Positions 42,967 to 52,713 of a stretch of 64,000 nucleotides of DNA are shown one piece after another; position 1 is the stretch's first letter, and every line of letters begins with the position of its first letter. This DNA comes from Streptomyces armeniacus (GTDB lineage: Bacteria; Actinomycetota; Actinomycetes; Streptomycetales; Streptomycetaceae), in NCBI RefSeq assembly GCF_003355155.1, contig NZ_CP031320.1, forward strand, positions 4,207,367 through 4,271,366, read 5' to 3'. The notes under the pieces were generated by a model that saw only the letters and a list, made by a program, of their open reading frames with translations, searched no databases and was not told where the DNA came from. Made by a program: the position numbers and the translations under genes.

Positions 42967-43965
42967 GTGCTCACATACCTGATCAGGCGGCTGTTCGCCG
43001 CCGCAGTGATGCTGGTCGTCATCATTCTGGTGGTCTTCAGCATCTTCTTTCTGATTCCCAAGTGGACGGGTGTGGACCCGGCCACGATGTACGTCGGCAA
43101 GGCGTCCGACGCCGCGGCGCTGGAGGGCATCCGGCAGAAGCTCGGCCTGGACGAACCGATCCTGGTCCAGCTCTTCGAGTTCTTCAAAGGCATCTTCGTC
43201 GGCCGTGACTACACGAGCGCCGGAGACACCATCAAGTGCCAGGCGCCCTGCTTCGGTTACTCGTTCAAGACCGAGCAGGCCATCTGGCCGGTGCTCACCG
43301 ACCGGTTCCCGGTCACCTTCGCGCTGGCCATCGGTGCGGCCGTGATCTGGCTGCTCATCGGGCTCAGCGCGGGCATCCTCTCGGCTCTCAAGCGCGGCAC
43401 GATCTGGGACCGGTTCTCGATGACCGCCGCGCTGGCCGGCGTCTCGCTGCCGATCTACTTCACCGGTCTGATCTCGCTGGCGGTCTTCTCCTACCAACTC
43501 GGCTGGGTGAGCAACGAGTTCACGCCGTTCGAGGAGAACTTCGCCGACTGGTTCAGCGGAATGATCCTGCCGTGGATCACCCTGGCGTTCCTGTTCGGCG
43601 CGATGTACGCCCGCCTCACCAGAGCCACCATGCTGGAAGTGATGGGCGAGGACTACATCCGGACGGCGCGCGCCAAGGGCGTACGGGAGTCCGTGGTCAT
43701 CCGCAAGCACGCGATGCGGTCCACCATGACGCCGATCATCACCCTGCTGGGTGTCGACCTGGGCATGCTGATGGGCAACGCGATCCTGACGGAGACCACG
43801 TTCAGCCTGCCCGGCCTCGGCCAGGCCGTGCTGAAGGCGATCGGCGAGCGTGACCTGCCGCTGATCCTCGGCGTCACGCTGATCACGGCCACCGCAGTCG
43901 TCGTCGCGAATCTCGTCGTGGACATTCTGTACAGCGTGATCGACCCACGAGTGAGGCTCGCATGA
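42967..43965 (+). CDS. Oligopeptide ABC transporter permease, OppB type
   Basis: 332 residues from GTG 42967, the start that places LTYLIRRLFAAAVMLVVIIL at the N-terminus as in the OppB family. The in-frame GTG at 42937 lies within the hairpin. Six helices; the EAA loop is YIRTARAKGVRESVVIRKHAMR. An insertion of about 30 residues with two cysteines (IKCQAPCFGYSFKTE) lies in the first external loop and may form a disulfide. The stop overlaps the next start (ATGA). Confidence 0.92.
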   Translation: MLTYLIRRLFAAAVMLVVIILVVFSIFFLIPKWTGVDPATMYVGKASDAAALEGIRQKLGLDEPILVQLFEFFKGIFVGRDYTSAGDTIKCQAPCFGYSFKTEQAIWPVLTDRFPVTFALAIGAAVIWLLIGLSAGILSALKRGTIWDRFSMTAALAGVSLPIYFTGLISLAVFSYQLGWVSNEFTPFEENFADWFSGMILPWITLAFLFGAMYARLTRATMLEVMGEDYIRTARAKGVRESVVIRKHAMRSTMTPIITLLGVDLGMLMGNAILTETTFSLPGLGQAVLKAIGERDLPLILGVTLITATAVVVANLVVDILYSVIDPRVRLA

Positions 43966-45056
43966 CAGACCTCGGCAAGACCGGAGCGGCCGTCGGCGAA
44001 CCGGTGAAGGAGCGTCCCTCCGACGCCTTCCTCGACGTCCGTGACCTGGTCATCCACTTCCCGACCGATGACGGTGTCGTGAAGTCGGTGGACGGCCTCT
44101 CGTTCCAGCTGGAGAAGGGCGAGACCCTCGGGATCGTGGGCGAGTCCGGCTCCGGCAAGTCCGTCACCTCGCTCGGCATCATGGGTCTGCACACGGTCGG
44201 GCAGTACGGCCGCCAGAAGGCGCGGATGTCCGGCGAGATCTGGCTGGACGGCAAGGAGCTGCTGAGCGCGGACCCGCACGACGTGCGCAAGCTGCGCGGC
44301 CGCGAGATGTCCATGATCTTCCAGGACCCGCTGTCGGCGCTGCACCCGTACTTCACGATCGGCAAGCAGATCGTGGAGGCGTACCAGATCCACCACGACG
44401 TGGACAAGAAGACCGCCCGCAAGCGTGCCATCGAGATGCTCGACCGGGTCGGCATCCCGCAGCCCCACCAGCGGGTGGACAGCTACCCGCACGAGTTCTC
44501 CGGCGGCATGCGGCAGCGCGCGATGATCGCCATGTCCCTGGTCAACAACCCCGAGTTGCTGATCGCGGACGAGCCGACCACCGCCCTGGACGTCACCGTG
44601 CAGGCGCAGATCCTGGACCTGATCCGGGACCTGCAGAAGGAGTTCGGCTCGGCCGTCATCATCATCACCCACGACCTGGGCGTCGTCGCCGAGCTGGCCG
44701 ACGACATCCTGGTGATGTACGGCGGCCGGTGCGTCGAGCGCGGCGCCGCGGACAAGGTGTTCTACGAGCCGCAGCACCCGTACACCTGGGGGCTGCTCGG
44801 CTCGATGCCGCGGATCGACCGGGACCGTACGGAACGCCTGCTGCCGGTCAAGGGCTCCCCGCCCAGCCTCATCAACATCCCGGACGGCTGCGCGTTCCAC
44901 CCGCGCTGCCCGTACGCGGACGTGCCCAAGGGGAACGTCACCCGCACCGAGCGTCCTGAGCTGCGTGAGGTGGACGGCGGACACTTCTCCGCCTGCCACA
45001 TGTCGCAGGAGGACCGGGAGCGGATCTGGAACGAAGAGATCAAGCCGAAGCTGTGA
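43962..45056 (+). CDS. Oligopeptide ABC transporter ATPase, OppD type
   Basis: 364 residues. Walker A is [13 protein letters not shown], the Q-loop is [15 protein letters not shown], the signature is [13 protein letters not shown] and Walker B is [12 protein letters not shown]. The C-terminal oligo_HPY region carries [12 protein letters not shown] ... FSACHMS, a cysteine cluster that binds an iron-sulfur centre in related Dpp/Opp ATPases. Coupled at both ends by 4-bp overlaps. Confidence 0.95.
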   Translation: MTDLGKTGAAVGEPVKERPSDAFLDVRDLVIHFPTDDGVVKSVDGLSFQLEKGETLGIVGESGSGKSVTSLGIMGLHTVGQYGRQKARMSGEIWLDGKELLSADPHDVRKLRGREMSMIFQDPLSALHPYFTIGKQIVEAYQIHHDVDKKTARKRAIEMLDRVGIPQPHQRVDSYPHEFSGGMRQRAMIAMSLVNNPELLIADEPTTALDVTVQAQILDLIRDLQKEFGSAVIIITHDLGVVAELADDILVMYGGRCVERGAADKVFYEPQHPYTWGLLGSMPRIDRDRTERLLPVKGSPPSLINIPDGCAFHPRCPYADVPKGNVTRTERPELREVDGGHFSACHMSQEDRERIWNEEIKPKL

Positions 45057-46267
45057 GCGAGGACGAGCAGATGACCAACCCCGAAGGGGCGGGCGAGCCC
45101 GAGCCGGCAGCCGATTCCACGCCGGAGCTTCGCAAGGAGCAGGAAGCCGGGGCAGCGCCCGCGCCCGGCGAGACCCTGCTCCGGGTCTCCGGACTGAAGA
45201 AGCACTTCCCCGTGACCAAGGGTGTGCTCAAGCGCCAGGTGGCCGCGGTCAAGGCGGTCGACGGCATCGACTTCGACGTGCGGTCGGGGGAGACCCTGGG
45301 CGTCGTCGGTGAGTCGGGCTGCGGCAAGTCCACCATGGGGCGGCTGATCACGCGGCTGCTGGAACCGTCCGCGGGGCAGATCGAGTTCGAGGGCCGGGAC
45401 ATCACGCGGCTCGGTGTGGCGGGGATGCGGCCGCTGCGCCGGGACATCCAGATGATCTTCCAGGACCCGTACTCGTCGCTGAACCCGCGGCACCCCGTCG
45501 GGAACATCGTCGCCGCGCCGTTCAAGCTCCAGGGCGTCCAGCCCGAGGGCGGCGTGAAGAAGGAGGTCCAGCGGCTGCTCGAGGTGGTCGGGCTCAACCC
45601 CGAGCACTACAACCGCTATCCGCACGAGTTCTCCGGCGGCCAGCGGCAGCGCATCGGCATCGCGCGGGCGCTGGCGCTCAAGCCGAAGCTGGTGGTGGCC
45701 GACGAGCCGGTCTCGGCGCTCGACGTGTCGATCCAGGCCCAGGTCGTCAACCTGCTGGACGACCTCCAGCAGGAGATGGGCCTGACATACGTGATCATCG
45801 CGCACGACCTGTCCGTCATCCGGCACGTCTCGGACCGCATCGCGGTGATGTACCTCGGGAAGGTCGTCGAGCTGACGGACCGCCAGTCGCTCTACGACGG
45901 CGCGATGCACCCGTACACCCGGGCGCTGCTCTCCGCCGTGCCCGTGCCCGACCCGCGCGGCAAGGCGAAGCGCGGCGGCGAGCGCATCCTGCTGCAGGGC
46001 GACGTGCCGTCGCCGATCAAGCCGCCGTCGGGCTGCCGCTTCCACACCCGCTGCTGGAAGGCGACCCGGATCTGCAAGGTCGAGGAGCCGCCGCTGGTGG
46101 CCCTGCGCACCGGGCACGAGGTGGCCTGCCACCACCCGGAGAACTTCGAGGACCAGCACCCGGAGGACACGGAGCTGCTGACCCCCACGGAGAAGGCCAA
46201 CGAGCAGGAGGACCTGGAGAAGACGGCGGTCGCCCAGCGCGACCGGGAGGCCGTCGGCAAGGAATAG
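45053..46267 (+). CDS. Oligopeptide ABC transporter ATPase, OppF type
   Basis: 404 residues, last gene of the operon. An acidic, Pro/Ala-rich N-terminal extension (about 45 residues) precedes the ATPase. Walker A is [13 protein letters not shown], the Q-loop is [15 protein letters not shown], the signature is [15 protein letters not shown] and Walker B is [12 protein letters not shown]. The oligo_HPY end has [14 protein letters not shown], again a cysteine cluster. It forms the heterodimeric motor with the OppD-type subunit. Confidence 0.95.
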   Translation: MSEDEQMTNPEGAGEPEPAADSTPELRKEQEAGAAPAPGETLLRVSGLKKHFPVTKGVLKRQVAAVKAVDGIDFDVRSGETLGVVGESGCGKSTMGRLITRLLEPSAGQIEFEGRDITRLGVAGMRPLRRDIQMIFQDPYSSLNPRHPVGNIVAAPFKLQGVQPEGGVKKEVQRLLEVVGLNPEHYNRYPHEFSGGQRQRIGIARALALKPKLVVADEPVSALDVSIQAQVVNLLDDLQQEMGLTYVIIAHDLSVIRHVSDRIAVMYLGKVVELTDRQSLYDGAMHPYTRALLSAVPVPDPRGKAKRGGERILLQGDVPSPIKPPSGCRFHTRCWKATRICKVEEPPLVALRTGHEVACHHPENFEDQHPEDTELLTPTEKANEQEDLEKTAVAQRDREAVGKE

Positions 46268-46282
46268 CCTGCCGGGTTCCGA

Positions 46283-46329
46283 GCCGGGGCTGCCGGTGAC
46301 ACCTCTCGGTGTTCGCCGGCGGCCCCGGC
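46283..46329. terminator. Terminator between opp and the aldehyde dehydrogenase gene
   Basis: A large hairpin: CCGGGGC (46284-46290) with GCCCCGG (46322-46328), continued inward by an imperfect CCGGTGACACC / GGTGTTCGCCGG stem. It lies between convergent genes. Confidence 0.7.
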
Positions 46330-46370
46330 CGTGCGCGTACGAGCCGTGCGCGTGGGCCGTGCCCGTGCGG

Positions 46371-47828
46371 CTAGAACGGGAACGCGCTGCGTCCGTACTG
46401 CACCGACACCCACCGCTGCGTGGTGAACGCCTGCACCATCGCGTCGCCGTTCAGCCGCCCCATCCCGGAGCGCTTCTCGCCGCCGAACGGGATGACCGGC
46501 TCGTCGTTCACCGTGCCGCCGTTGACGTGGAACATCCCCGTCTCGACGCGCTTCGCGATCTCCACGCCGCGCTGCACGTCCCCGGTGTGCACCGCGCCGC
46601 TGAGGCCGTACGGCGTGTCGTTCGCGATCCGTACGGCGTCGTCCACGCCGTCGAACGGCACCAGCAGCGCCACCGGCCCGAACACCTCCTGCCGCAGCAC
46701 CTCCGCGTCCGCCGGCACGTCGGCCAGCACGCTCGGCTCGACGAGGCAGCCGTTCGCCTCGCCCCGTACGAGCGGGACCGCGCCCTCGCGCACCGCCTGG
46801 TCGACGGCCGCGAGCACGCCCTCGACCTGCGAGGTGTTGATCAGCGGGCCGATCTGGGTGCGCGGGTCCTTCGGGTCGCCCACGCGCAGCGCGCGGACCC
46901 GTTCGGTGAACGCCTCGGTGAACTCCCGGCGTACGCCGCTCTGCAGCAGGATGCGGTTCGCCGACATGCAGTTCTGCCCCTGGTGCGCGAAGCGGCTGAA
47001 GACCGCGGCGTCGACGGCCGGGCCGAGGTCCGCGTCGTCCAGCACGATGAGCGCGCTGTTCCCCGCCAGATGCAGGACCGCGTGCTTGAAGTGGGCCGCC
47101 GCCACGGTCGCGACATGGCGGCCCGTACGGTCCGAGCCGGTGAACGAGATGACCTTGGGCACCGGGTGCTCCAGCAGGGCGTCGCCGACCTCGGCGATGT
47201 CGGTGACCACCACGTTCAGCACGCCCGGCGGCAGCCCCGCCTCCTCGAACAGCCGACCCACCAGGGTGCCGCCGGTCACCGGCGTGTTCTGGTGCGGCTT
47301 CAGCACCACGGCGTTGCCCAGTGCGAGCGCGGCGGCCACCGACCGTACGGACAGCAGGAACGGGTAGTTGAACGGGCTGACGACCCCGACGACACCGACC
47401 GGCGCCCGGCGTACGAGGTTCTCCTTGCCGTCCGTCTGCGAGGGCAGGATCCGGTCGGACGGCCGCATGGCGAGGCCGACGGCCTCCCGCAGGAACTCCT
47501 TCGCCAGCCGCAGCTCGACGGCCGCCTTCGCGTGCGTGCCGCCGGCCTCCAGGATGATCGCCTCGGTCAGCTCCTGCTCCCGCTCCTCGATCAGCCGCAG
47601 GACGCGTTCGAAGACGGGCCGGCGCCCGTAACCCCCGGCGGCGGCCCAGCCGGGCTGCGCGCGGTCGGCCGCCCAGTACGCCTGGTCGACCTCGTCGGCG
47701 GTGGCCACGGTGAGCGCGGCGAGCTTGTCCCCGCTGTACGGGTCGAAGTCGATGATGTCCCACGCCCCGGAGCCCGGACGCCACTCACCCGCGATGTACT
47801 GAAGCGTCAACTCCGAGAAATACGACAT
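46371..47828 (-). CDS. Aldehyde dehydrogenase family protein with altered general base
   Basis: 485 residues from ATG 47828 (GGAGAGG upstream), normal length for benzaldehyde/vanillin-type ALDHs. The cofactor site VSPFNYPFLL and VVLKPHQNTP, SFTGSDRTGR, and the nucleophile in HQGQNCMSANRI (C287) are present. The usual general-base glutamate (E268 in LELGG) is histidine here: LHLAGN, His253, exactly 34 residues before C287, the canonical spacing. Loss of this glutamate is seen in CoA-acylating members, so the chemistry may differ from simple hydrolysis. C-terminal FGGEKRSGMGR is normal. Confidence 0.9.
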   Translation of the reverse strand: MSYFSELTLQYIAGEWRPGSGAWDIIDFDPYSGDKLAALTVATADEVDQAYWAADRAQPGWAAAGGYGRRPVFERVLRLIEEREQELTEAIILEAGGTHAKAAVELRLAKEFLREAVGLAMRPSDRILPSQTDGKENLVRRAPVGVVGVVSPFNYPFLLSVRSVAAALALGNAVVLKPHQNTPVTGGTLVGRLFEEAGLPPGVLNVVVTDIAEVGDALLEHPVPKVISFTGSDRTGRHVATVAAAHFKHAVLHLAGNSALIVLDDADLGPAVDAAVFSRFAHQGQNCMSANRILLQSGVRREFTEAFTERVRALRVGDPKDPRTQIGPLINTSQVEGVLAAVDQAVREGAVPLVRGEANGCLVEPSVLADVPADAEVLRQEVFGPVALLVPFDGVDDAVRIANDTPYGLSGAVHTGDVQRGVEIAKRVETGMFHVNGGTVNDEPVIPFGGEKRSGMGRLNGDAMVQAFTTQRWVSVQYGRSAFPF

Positions 47829-47959
47829 CGCTGGCCTCTCCGTAGAACACCGTGCACACGTGCTGCCGGGATCCTCCATGTTACGTACGTGGCAAGGGAG
47901 TTGACCCCGATACGCGGTCACCCGGAACAATCCGCATACCTGCTGGTAATAGGCCGGTG

Positions 47960-47971
47960 TACTGTGCCTGC
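47960..47971 (+). promoter_or_regulatory. -10 box of a leaderless transcript (thioesterase gene)
   Basis: TACTGT, six bases, then ATG 47972; there is no ribosome site. Confidence 0.55.
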
Positions 47972-48796
47972 ATGTCCGACGCAAGCATCAGTGAGTTCGA
48001 CCGCGACACGGCCGTGCGGCGGCTTTCGCCCGGTGAGTACGCCACGGATCTCTCCGCCAGGTGGTCCTTCGGGCAGGTGCTCAACGGCGGCTACCTCCTC
48101 GGCGCCATCGGCCGCGCCCTCGCCGACGCACTGCCGCACGGCGACCCGTTCACCATCAGCGCCCACTACCTCACGGCCACGGCGTCGGGCCCGGCCGTCA
48201 TCCGTACGGACACCGCCCGCACCGGCCGCAGCCTGTCGACCGGCTCGGCGTCGCTCGTCCAGACCGACGAGAACGGCATCGAGGTCGAACGGATCCGCGC
48301 GCTCGCGACGTACGGCGACCTGGACAGCCTGACCGGCGAGGTGCGGACGACCGCCAAGCCGCCGCACATGCCGTCATACGAGGAGTGCGTCAGCACGAAC
48401 GACGCCCCGGACCCCTCGCTCATCCCCGAGTTCGCCCGGCGGTTCGCGATGCGCTTCGACCCCGCGACGGTGGGCTGGGCGGTCGGCGCGCCCTCGGGCA
48501 GCGGGGAGATGCGGGCGTGGTTCGCGTTCGCGGACGGGCGGGAGTCCGACCCGCTGTCACTGCTGCTGACGGTCGACGCGCTGCCGCCGACCGCGTTCGA
48601 GCTGGGCGTCACGGGCTGGGTGCCGACCGTCGAACTCACCGCCCACGTCCGCGCCCGCCCGGCCCCCGGCCCGCTGCGCGTAGCGCTGACCACGCGGAAC
48701 ATGGCGGGCGGTTACCTGGAGGAGGACGCGGAGGTCTGGGACTCCACGGACCGCCTGGTCGCCCAGGCCCGCCAACTGGCCCGCGCGCCCCATTAG
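47972..48796 (+). CDS. Acyl-CoA thioesterase family protein (double hot-dog)
   Basis: 274 residues, two hot-dog folds in tandem as in TesB/DUF4442-like thioesterases. Segments: FGQVLNGGYLLGAIGRAL with the central helix, PFTISAHYLTATASGP, and in the second half SLLLTVDALPPTAFELG and WVPTVELTAHVRARP. It probably hydrolyses medium-chain or aryl acyl-CoA. It is convergent with mnmA through a perfect inverted repeat that begins at its own TAG stop. Confidence 0.87.
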   Translation: MSDASISEFDRDTAVRRLSPGEYATDLSARWSFGQVLNGGYLLGAIGRALADALPHGDPFTISAHYLTATASGPAVIRTDTARTGRSLSTGSASLVQTDENGIEVERIRALATYGDLDSLTGEVRTTAKPPHMPSYEECVSTNDAPDPSLIPEFARRFAMRFDPATVGWAVGAPSGSGEMRAWFAFADGRESDPLSLLLTVDALPPTAFELGVTGWVPTVELTAHVRARPAPGPLRVALTTRNMAGGYLEEDAEVWDSTDRLVAQARQLARAPH

Positions 48797-48964
48797 GCTC
48801 GGCTCGCCTCCGGGCGCTTATACCCGGTCCCGACGCTCTTCGAGCCTGCGCTCGCTCGTTCCTCGCTCACTTGGTCTCATCACTTTCGGAACCGGCGCGC
48901 CCTTTGGCTCGCTCGCAGGTGTGCGCTGGGCTCGCCGTTCCGGCCCGGAGGCGAGCCGAGCCTA
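48794..48964. repeat. Long-range inverted repeat anchored on two stop codons
   Basis: A 21-bp perfect inverted repeat: left arm 48794-48814 begins with the TAG of the thioesterase gene, and right arm 48944-48964 ends with the complement of the TAG of mnmA. The 129-bp interior holds further imperfectly paired GCTCGCTCG-type stretches and is non-coding. Both convergent mRNAs could fold the same structure at their ends. Confidence 0.85.
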
Positions 48965-50140
48965 AAAAAGAGAGCGGGCGCGTTCCGTCGTGGCGATCGT
49001 CGCCGAGCCCACCACGCGCGTCCCGTCGTACAGCACCACCGCCTGCCCCGGCGCCACTCCGCGCACCGGCGCCGCGAACCGCACCCGCAGCTCGTCGCCG
49101 GACAGCTCCGCGGTGACCTCCGTCTCGCCGCCGTGCGCGCGCAGCTGCGCCGTGTACGTGCCCGCGCCGCTCGGCGGCGTGCCGCACCAGCGGGGGCGTA
49201 CGGCGCTCAGGGCCGCCACGTCGAGTGACTCGGCGGGGCCGACGGTCACGGTGTTGTCCACGGGCGAGATGTCCAGCACGTAGCGCGGCCGCCCGTCCGG
49301 CGCCGGGTGGCCGATGCGCAGGCCCTTGCGCTGCCCGATGGTGAACCCGTGCGCGCCCTCGTGGCTGCCCACGCGCGCGCCGGACTCGTCGAGGATGTCG
49401 CCCTCCGCGCGCCCCAGCCGGTCCGCGAGGAAGCCCTGGGTGTCGCCGTCGGCGATGAAGCAGATGTCGTGGCTGTCCGGCTTCTCGGCCACGGCCAGCC
49501 CGCGCCGCTCGGCCTCCGCCCGGATCTCGTCCTTGGTGGTGCGGGTGTCGCCGAGCGGGAACATGGCGTGCGCCAGCTGCCGCTCGTCCAGCACCCCCAG
49601 CACGTAGCTCTGGTCCTTCGCCATGTCGGTGGCGCGGTGCAGCTCGCGGCTGCCGTCGGGGCGCCGTACGACCGTCGCGTAGTGGCCGGTGCACACCGCG
49701 TCGAAGCCCAGCGCGAGCGCCTTGTCCAGCAGCGCGGCGAACTTGATCTTCTCGTTGCAGCGGAGGCACGGATTGGGCGTGCGGCCCGCCTCGTACTCGG
49801 CGACGAAGTCCTCCACCACGTCCTCGCGGAACCGCTCGGCGAGGTCCCATACGTAGAAGGGGATGCCGATGACGTCGGCGGCGCGGCGGGCGTCGTGCGA
49901 GTCCTCGACGGTGCAGCAGCCGCGCGCGCCCGTGCGGAACGACTTCGGGTTCGCGGACAGCGCCAGGTGCACGCCGGTGACGTCGTGTCCGGCCTCGACG
50001 GCGCGGGCCGCGGCGACGGCGGAGTCGACGCCGCCGGACATGGCGGCCAGCACCCGGAGGCGGCGGCCGTCGGACGCGGGGGCGAGGTCGGGCGCGGGGG
50101 TCGCGTCGTCGGGAGGGGGGTCGAGAGGAGTGGCAGTCAT
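48962..50140 (-). CDS. mnmA: tRNA-specific 2-thiouridylase MnmA
   Basis: 392 residues. It makes 2-thiouridine at the wobble base of tRNAs for Lys, Glu and Gln, with sulfur from a cysteine desulfurase. The PP-loop is [12 protein letters not shown], the nucleophile cysteine is in [14 protein letters not shown], and the second cysteine is in [27 protein letters not shown] and [10 protein letters not shown] are also characteristic. The N-terminal 27 residues are a low-complexity extension. A cysteine desulfurase gene lies 1 kb away, on the far side of the amidase gene. Confidence 0.96.
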   Translation of the reverse strand: MTATPLDPPPDDATPAPDLAPASDGRRLRVLAAMSGGVDSAVAAARAVEAGHDVTGVHLALSANPKSFRTGARGCCTVEDSHDARRAADVIGIPFYVWDLAERFREDVVEDFVAEYEAGRTPNPCLRCNEKIKFAALLDKALALGFDAVCTGHYATVVRRPDGSRELHRATDMAKDQSYVLGVLDERQLAHAMFPLGDTRTTKDEIRAEAERRGLAVAEKPDSHDICFIADGDTQGFLADRLGRAEGDILDESGARVGSHEGAHGFTIGQRKGLRIGHPAPDGRPRYVLDISPVDNTVTVGPAESLDVAALSAVRPRWCGTPPSGAGTYTAQLRAHGGETEVTAELSGDELRVRFAAPVRGVAPGQAVVLYDGTRVVGSATIATTERARSLF

Positions 50141-50228
50141 AGCCCTTACAGGGTACGGGGAACGGCGCGGATGCCGTGCGCGTTATTCGTGGCCGTAGGG
50201 GCGGGCAGCGCACACCGACGGGAGACAC

Positions 50229-51074
50229 GTGGCAGACGACGCACAACGGGGGCCAGGCGCGCCTGGACCGCCCGAGCCCGAGCCCGAGACCAAGCCGCCG
50301 GAGCGGGAGAGGGAGAGGGCGCGGGAGCCGGAGCCGGACGCCGGTGGTCCAGGCCCCGAGGGCACCGGGGGCGGCGGGCCGCGGTTCAGCCGGCGCACGC
50401 TGCTGCTCGGCGGCGCCGCCGCGGTGGGCCTGGGGGCGGGCGCGTACGCGGCCTGGGACGAGCTGAGCCGCTGGTGGTGGCGCGTCCCGGGGAACGAGAA
50501 GCCGCGCACGCCCGGCGCCGTCGACCACCGCGGCGCGGAGTGGGTGGCCGCCGACGGGGAGAACTGGCGCCGTGCCGACCGCCCCTCCGACTACACCATC
50601 GACCGCGTGGTCATCCACGTCGTGCAGGGCAGCTACGCGGTCGCGCTGAAGGTCTTCCGCGACCCGGACCACGGCGCCGCCACGCACTACGTCGTCCGCT
50701 CGCGCGACGGCCACATCGCGCAGTGCATCCGCGAGCTGGACGTCGCCTTCCACGCGGGCAACCGCTCGTACAACGAGCGCAGCATCGGCATCGAGCACGA
50801 GGGCTGGGTGGACCGGCCCGGGGGCTTCACTGACGTGATGTACGAGTCATCGGCGCGGCTCACGGCGGACATCTGCAAGCGGCACGGCATCCCCGTCGAC
50901 CGCGAGCACATCGTCGGCCACCACGAGGTCCCCGGCACGGACCACACCGACCCGGGGCCGCACTGGGACTGGGACCGCTACATACGCCTGGTCCGCGTGG
51001 CGTCCACGGCGCCGCCCACGCCGTCGCCGACGGGACCGGCCACAGGGTCGCCCTCGCCGTCCGGGAGCGGCTGA
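50229..51074 (+). CDS. N-acetylmuramoyl-L-alanine amidase, Tat-exported
   Basis: 281 residues from GTG 50229. A 55-residue acidic/proline-rich cytoplasmic tail precedes FSRRTLLLGGAAAVGLGAG, a twin-arginine signal followed by the hydrophobic segment. The Amidase_2 domain shows zinc and catalytic positions in IDRVVIHVVQG, AATHYVVRSRDGHIAQ, IGIEHEGW and VGHHEVPGTDHTDPGPHWDW. It cleaves the lactyl-amide bond between MurNAc and the stem peptide in the wall. The long n-region is atypical for a Tat substrate but recurs in streptomycetes. Confidence 0.92.
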   Translation: MADDAQRGPGAPGPPEPEPETKPPERERERAREPEPDAGGPGPEGTGGGGPRFSRRTLLLGGAAAVGLGAGAYAAWDELSRWWWRVPGNEKPRTPGAVDHRGAEWVAADGENWRRADRPSDYTIDRVVIHVVQGSYAVALKVFRDPDHGAATHYVVRSRDGHIAQCIRELDVAFHAGNRSYNERSIGIEHEGWVDRPGGFTDVMYESSARLTADICKRHGIPVDREHIVGHHEVPGTDHTDPGPHWDWDRYIRLVRVASTAPPTPSPTGPATGSPSPSGSG

Positions 51075-51078
51075 CCGG

Positions 51079-51100
51079 AGCCGCCGAGTCCCGGGCGGCT
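51079..51100. terminator. Hairpin between the amidase and cysteine desulfurase genes
   Basis: AGCCGCC (51079-51085) pairs with GGCGGCT (51094-51100) between convergent genes. Two direct copies of GGAGCCGCCGAG occur in the same gap. Confidence 0.55.
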
Positions 51101-51142
51101 GAGCCCGGAGCCGCCGAGCCGGCCCCCGCCAGAGACGTACGG

Positions 51143-52321
51143 CTACGACAGCCCCGCCGCGCGGGCGCGCTCCACGGCCGGCCCGATCGCCGAGGCCAGC
51201 GCCTCGACCTCGGCCTTGGTGGAGGTGTGCCCGAGCGAGAAGCGGAGGGTGCCGCGCGCGAGTTCCGGATCGGCGCCCGCCGCGAGCAGTACGTGGCTGG
51301 GCTGGGCGACGCCCGCGGTGCAGGCCGAGCCGGTCGAGCAGTCGATGCCCTGCGCGTCGAGCAGGAGCAGCAGCGAGTCGCCCTCGCAGCCGGGGAACGA
51401 GAAGTGCGCGTTGGCGGGCAGCCGCCCGTCCGGGTCGGGGTCGCCGTTCAGCACCGCCTCGGGCACCGCCGCCCGTACGGACGTCACCAGGGCGTCCCGC
51501 AGCGCGCCGACGTCGCGGGCGAACTCCGGGCGGCGCTCCGTGGCCAGCCGTGCGGCGGTCGCGAAGCCGACGATGGCGGGCACGTCCAGCGTGCCGGAGC
51601 GTACGTCGCGCTCCTGCCCGCCGCCGTGCAGCAGCGGTTCGGGCGCGTGCTCGCGGCCGAGCAGCAGCGCGCCGATGCCGTACGGGCCGCCGATCTTGTG
51701 GCTGGTGAGGGTGAGCGCGGCCAGCCCGGAGGCGCCGAAGTCGACCGGGACCTGGCCGACCGCCTGCACCGCGTCCGCGTGCATCGGGATGCCGAACCCG
51801 GCGGCGACGGCGGCGAGTTCGCGTACCGGCAGGACGGTGCCGATCTCGTTGTTCGCCCACATCACGGTGGCCAGGGCCACGTCGTCGGGGTTCCGCTCGA
51901 TGGCCGCGCGCAGCGCGTCGGGGTGCACACGGCCGTACGTGTCCACGGGCAGCCACTCCACCGTGGCGCCCTCGTGGTCCGCGAGCCAGTGCACCGCGTC
52001 CAGCACGGCGTGGTGTTCGACGGGACTGGCCAGCACCCTCGTACGGGACGGGTCGGCGGCGCGCCGGGACCAGTACAGGCCCTTCACCGCGAGGTTGTCC
52101 GATTCGGTGCCGCCGCCGGTGAAGACCACCTCGCTGGGCCGGGCGCCGAGCGCCGCGCCGAGCGCCTCGCGGGCCTCCTCGACGGTGCGGCGGGCCCGCC
52201 GCCCCGCGCTGTGCAGGGAGGAGGCGTTGCCGGTGACCGTCAGCTGCCCGGTCATCGCGCTGACGGCTTCGGGGTACATCGGGGTGGTGGCGGCGTGATC
52301 GAAGTAGGCGGAATTTGCCAT
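51143..52321 (-). CDS. Cysteine desulfurase (IscS/NifS family)
   Basis: 392 residues from ATG 52321. A PLP enzyme supplying persulfide sulfur, here most likely for MnmA. It has [15 protein letters not shown] at the start, [32 protein letters not shown], the PLP lysine in [11 protein letters not shown], and the catalytic cysteine loop in [11 protein letters not shown]. There is no ribosome site; TAGAAT (minus strand, complement of 52332-52337) lies ten bases before the ATG, so the leader is very short or absent. Confidence 0.95.
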   Translation of the reverse strand: MANSAYFDHAATTPMYPEAVSAMTGQLTVTGNASSLHSAGRRARRTVEEAREALGAALGARPSEVVFTGGGTESDNLAVKGLYWSRRAADPSRTRVLASPVEHHAVLDAVHWLADHEGATVEWLPVDTYGRVHPDALRAAIERNPDDVALATVMWANNEIGTVLPVRELAAVAAGFGIPMHADAVQAVGQVPVDFGASGLAALTLTSHKIGGPYGIGALLLGREHAPEPLLHGGGQERDVRSGTLDVPAIVGFATAARLATERRPEFARDVGALRDALVTSVRAAVPEAVLNGDPDPDGRLPANAHFSFPGCEGDSLLLLLDAQGIDCSTGSACTAGVAQPSHVLLAAGADPELARGTLRFSLGHTSTKAEVEALASAIGPAVERARAAGLS

Positions 52322-52713
52322 GGTGCTGTCGATTCTACGAGCCGCCACGGGGGCGCACGGTGGGCGCTCGGGCGCGCAGGCCCTCATCGCGTACGCCGAA
52401 GTGCGTCGCGTACGCCGCTCTCACAGGCCGAGGTGGCACGGAGGGTCACCTATGGCCAGAACAGAACAGCGAGTGCGAACCACCGGTAACAGGCGCCCCG
52501 TATTCCCGCCCGGCGGCCCGGTCCACCGGTCGGGCAGGGCCGTGCGGAGGGGTCAGCGAGAGCCGTCCGGCGGGTATAGCGGAGGTGCCGGTTTATCCCT
52601 GTCCGGCACCCCCGCGGGCCGCATTACGAGCGCGTTAACGCAGCGCACCGGCATATTCGCGAAACGGCGGCCGGCGCCGGCGCAAAGGGACCGGTGGATG
52701 CGGAATGCGATGC
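52322..52713. other. Intergenic region downstream of dps
   Basis: 392 bp. It holds the promoter of the cysteine desulfurase gene at its left end, an 8-bp stem GGTGCCGG / CCGGCACC (52584-52591, 52603-52610) with an 11-base loop that could end the dps transcript, and a plus-strand ATG at 52452 with a good GGAGG but an implausible product. No gene is supported. Confidence 0.6.
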
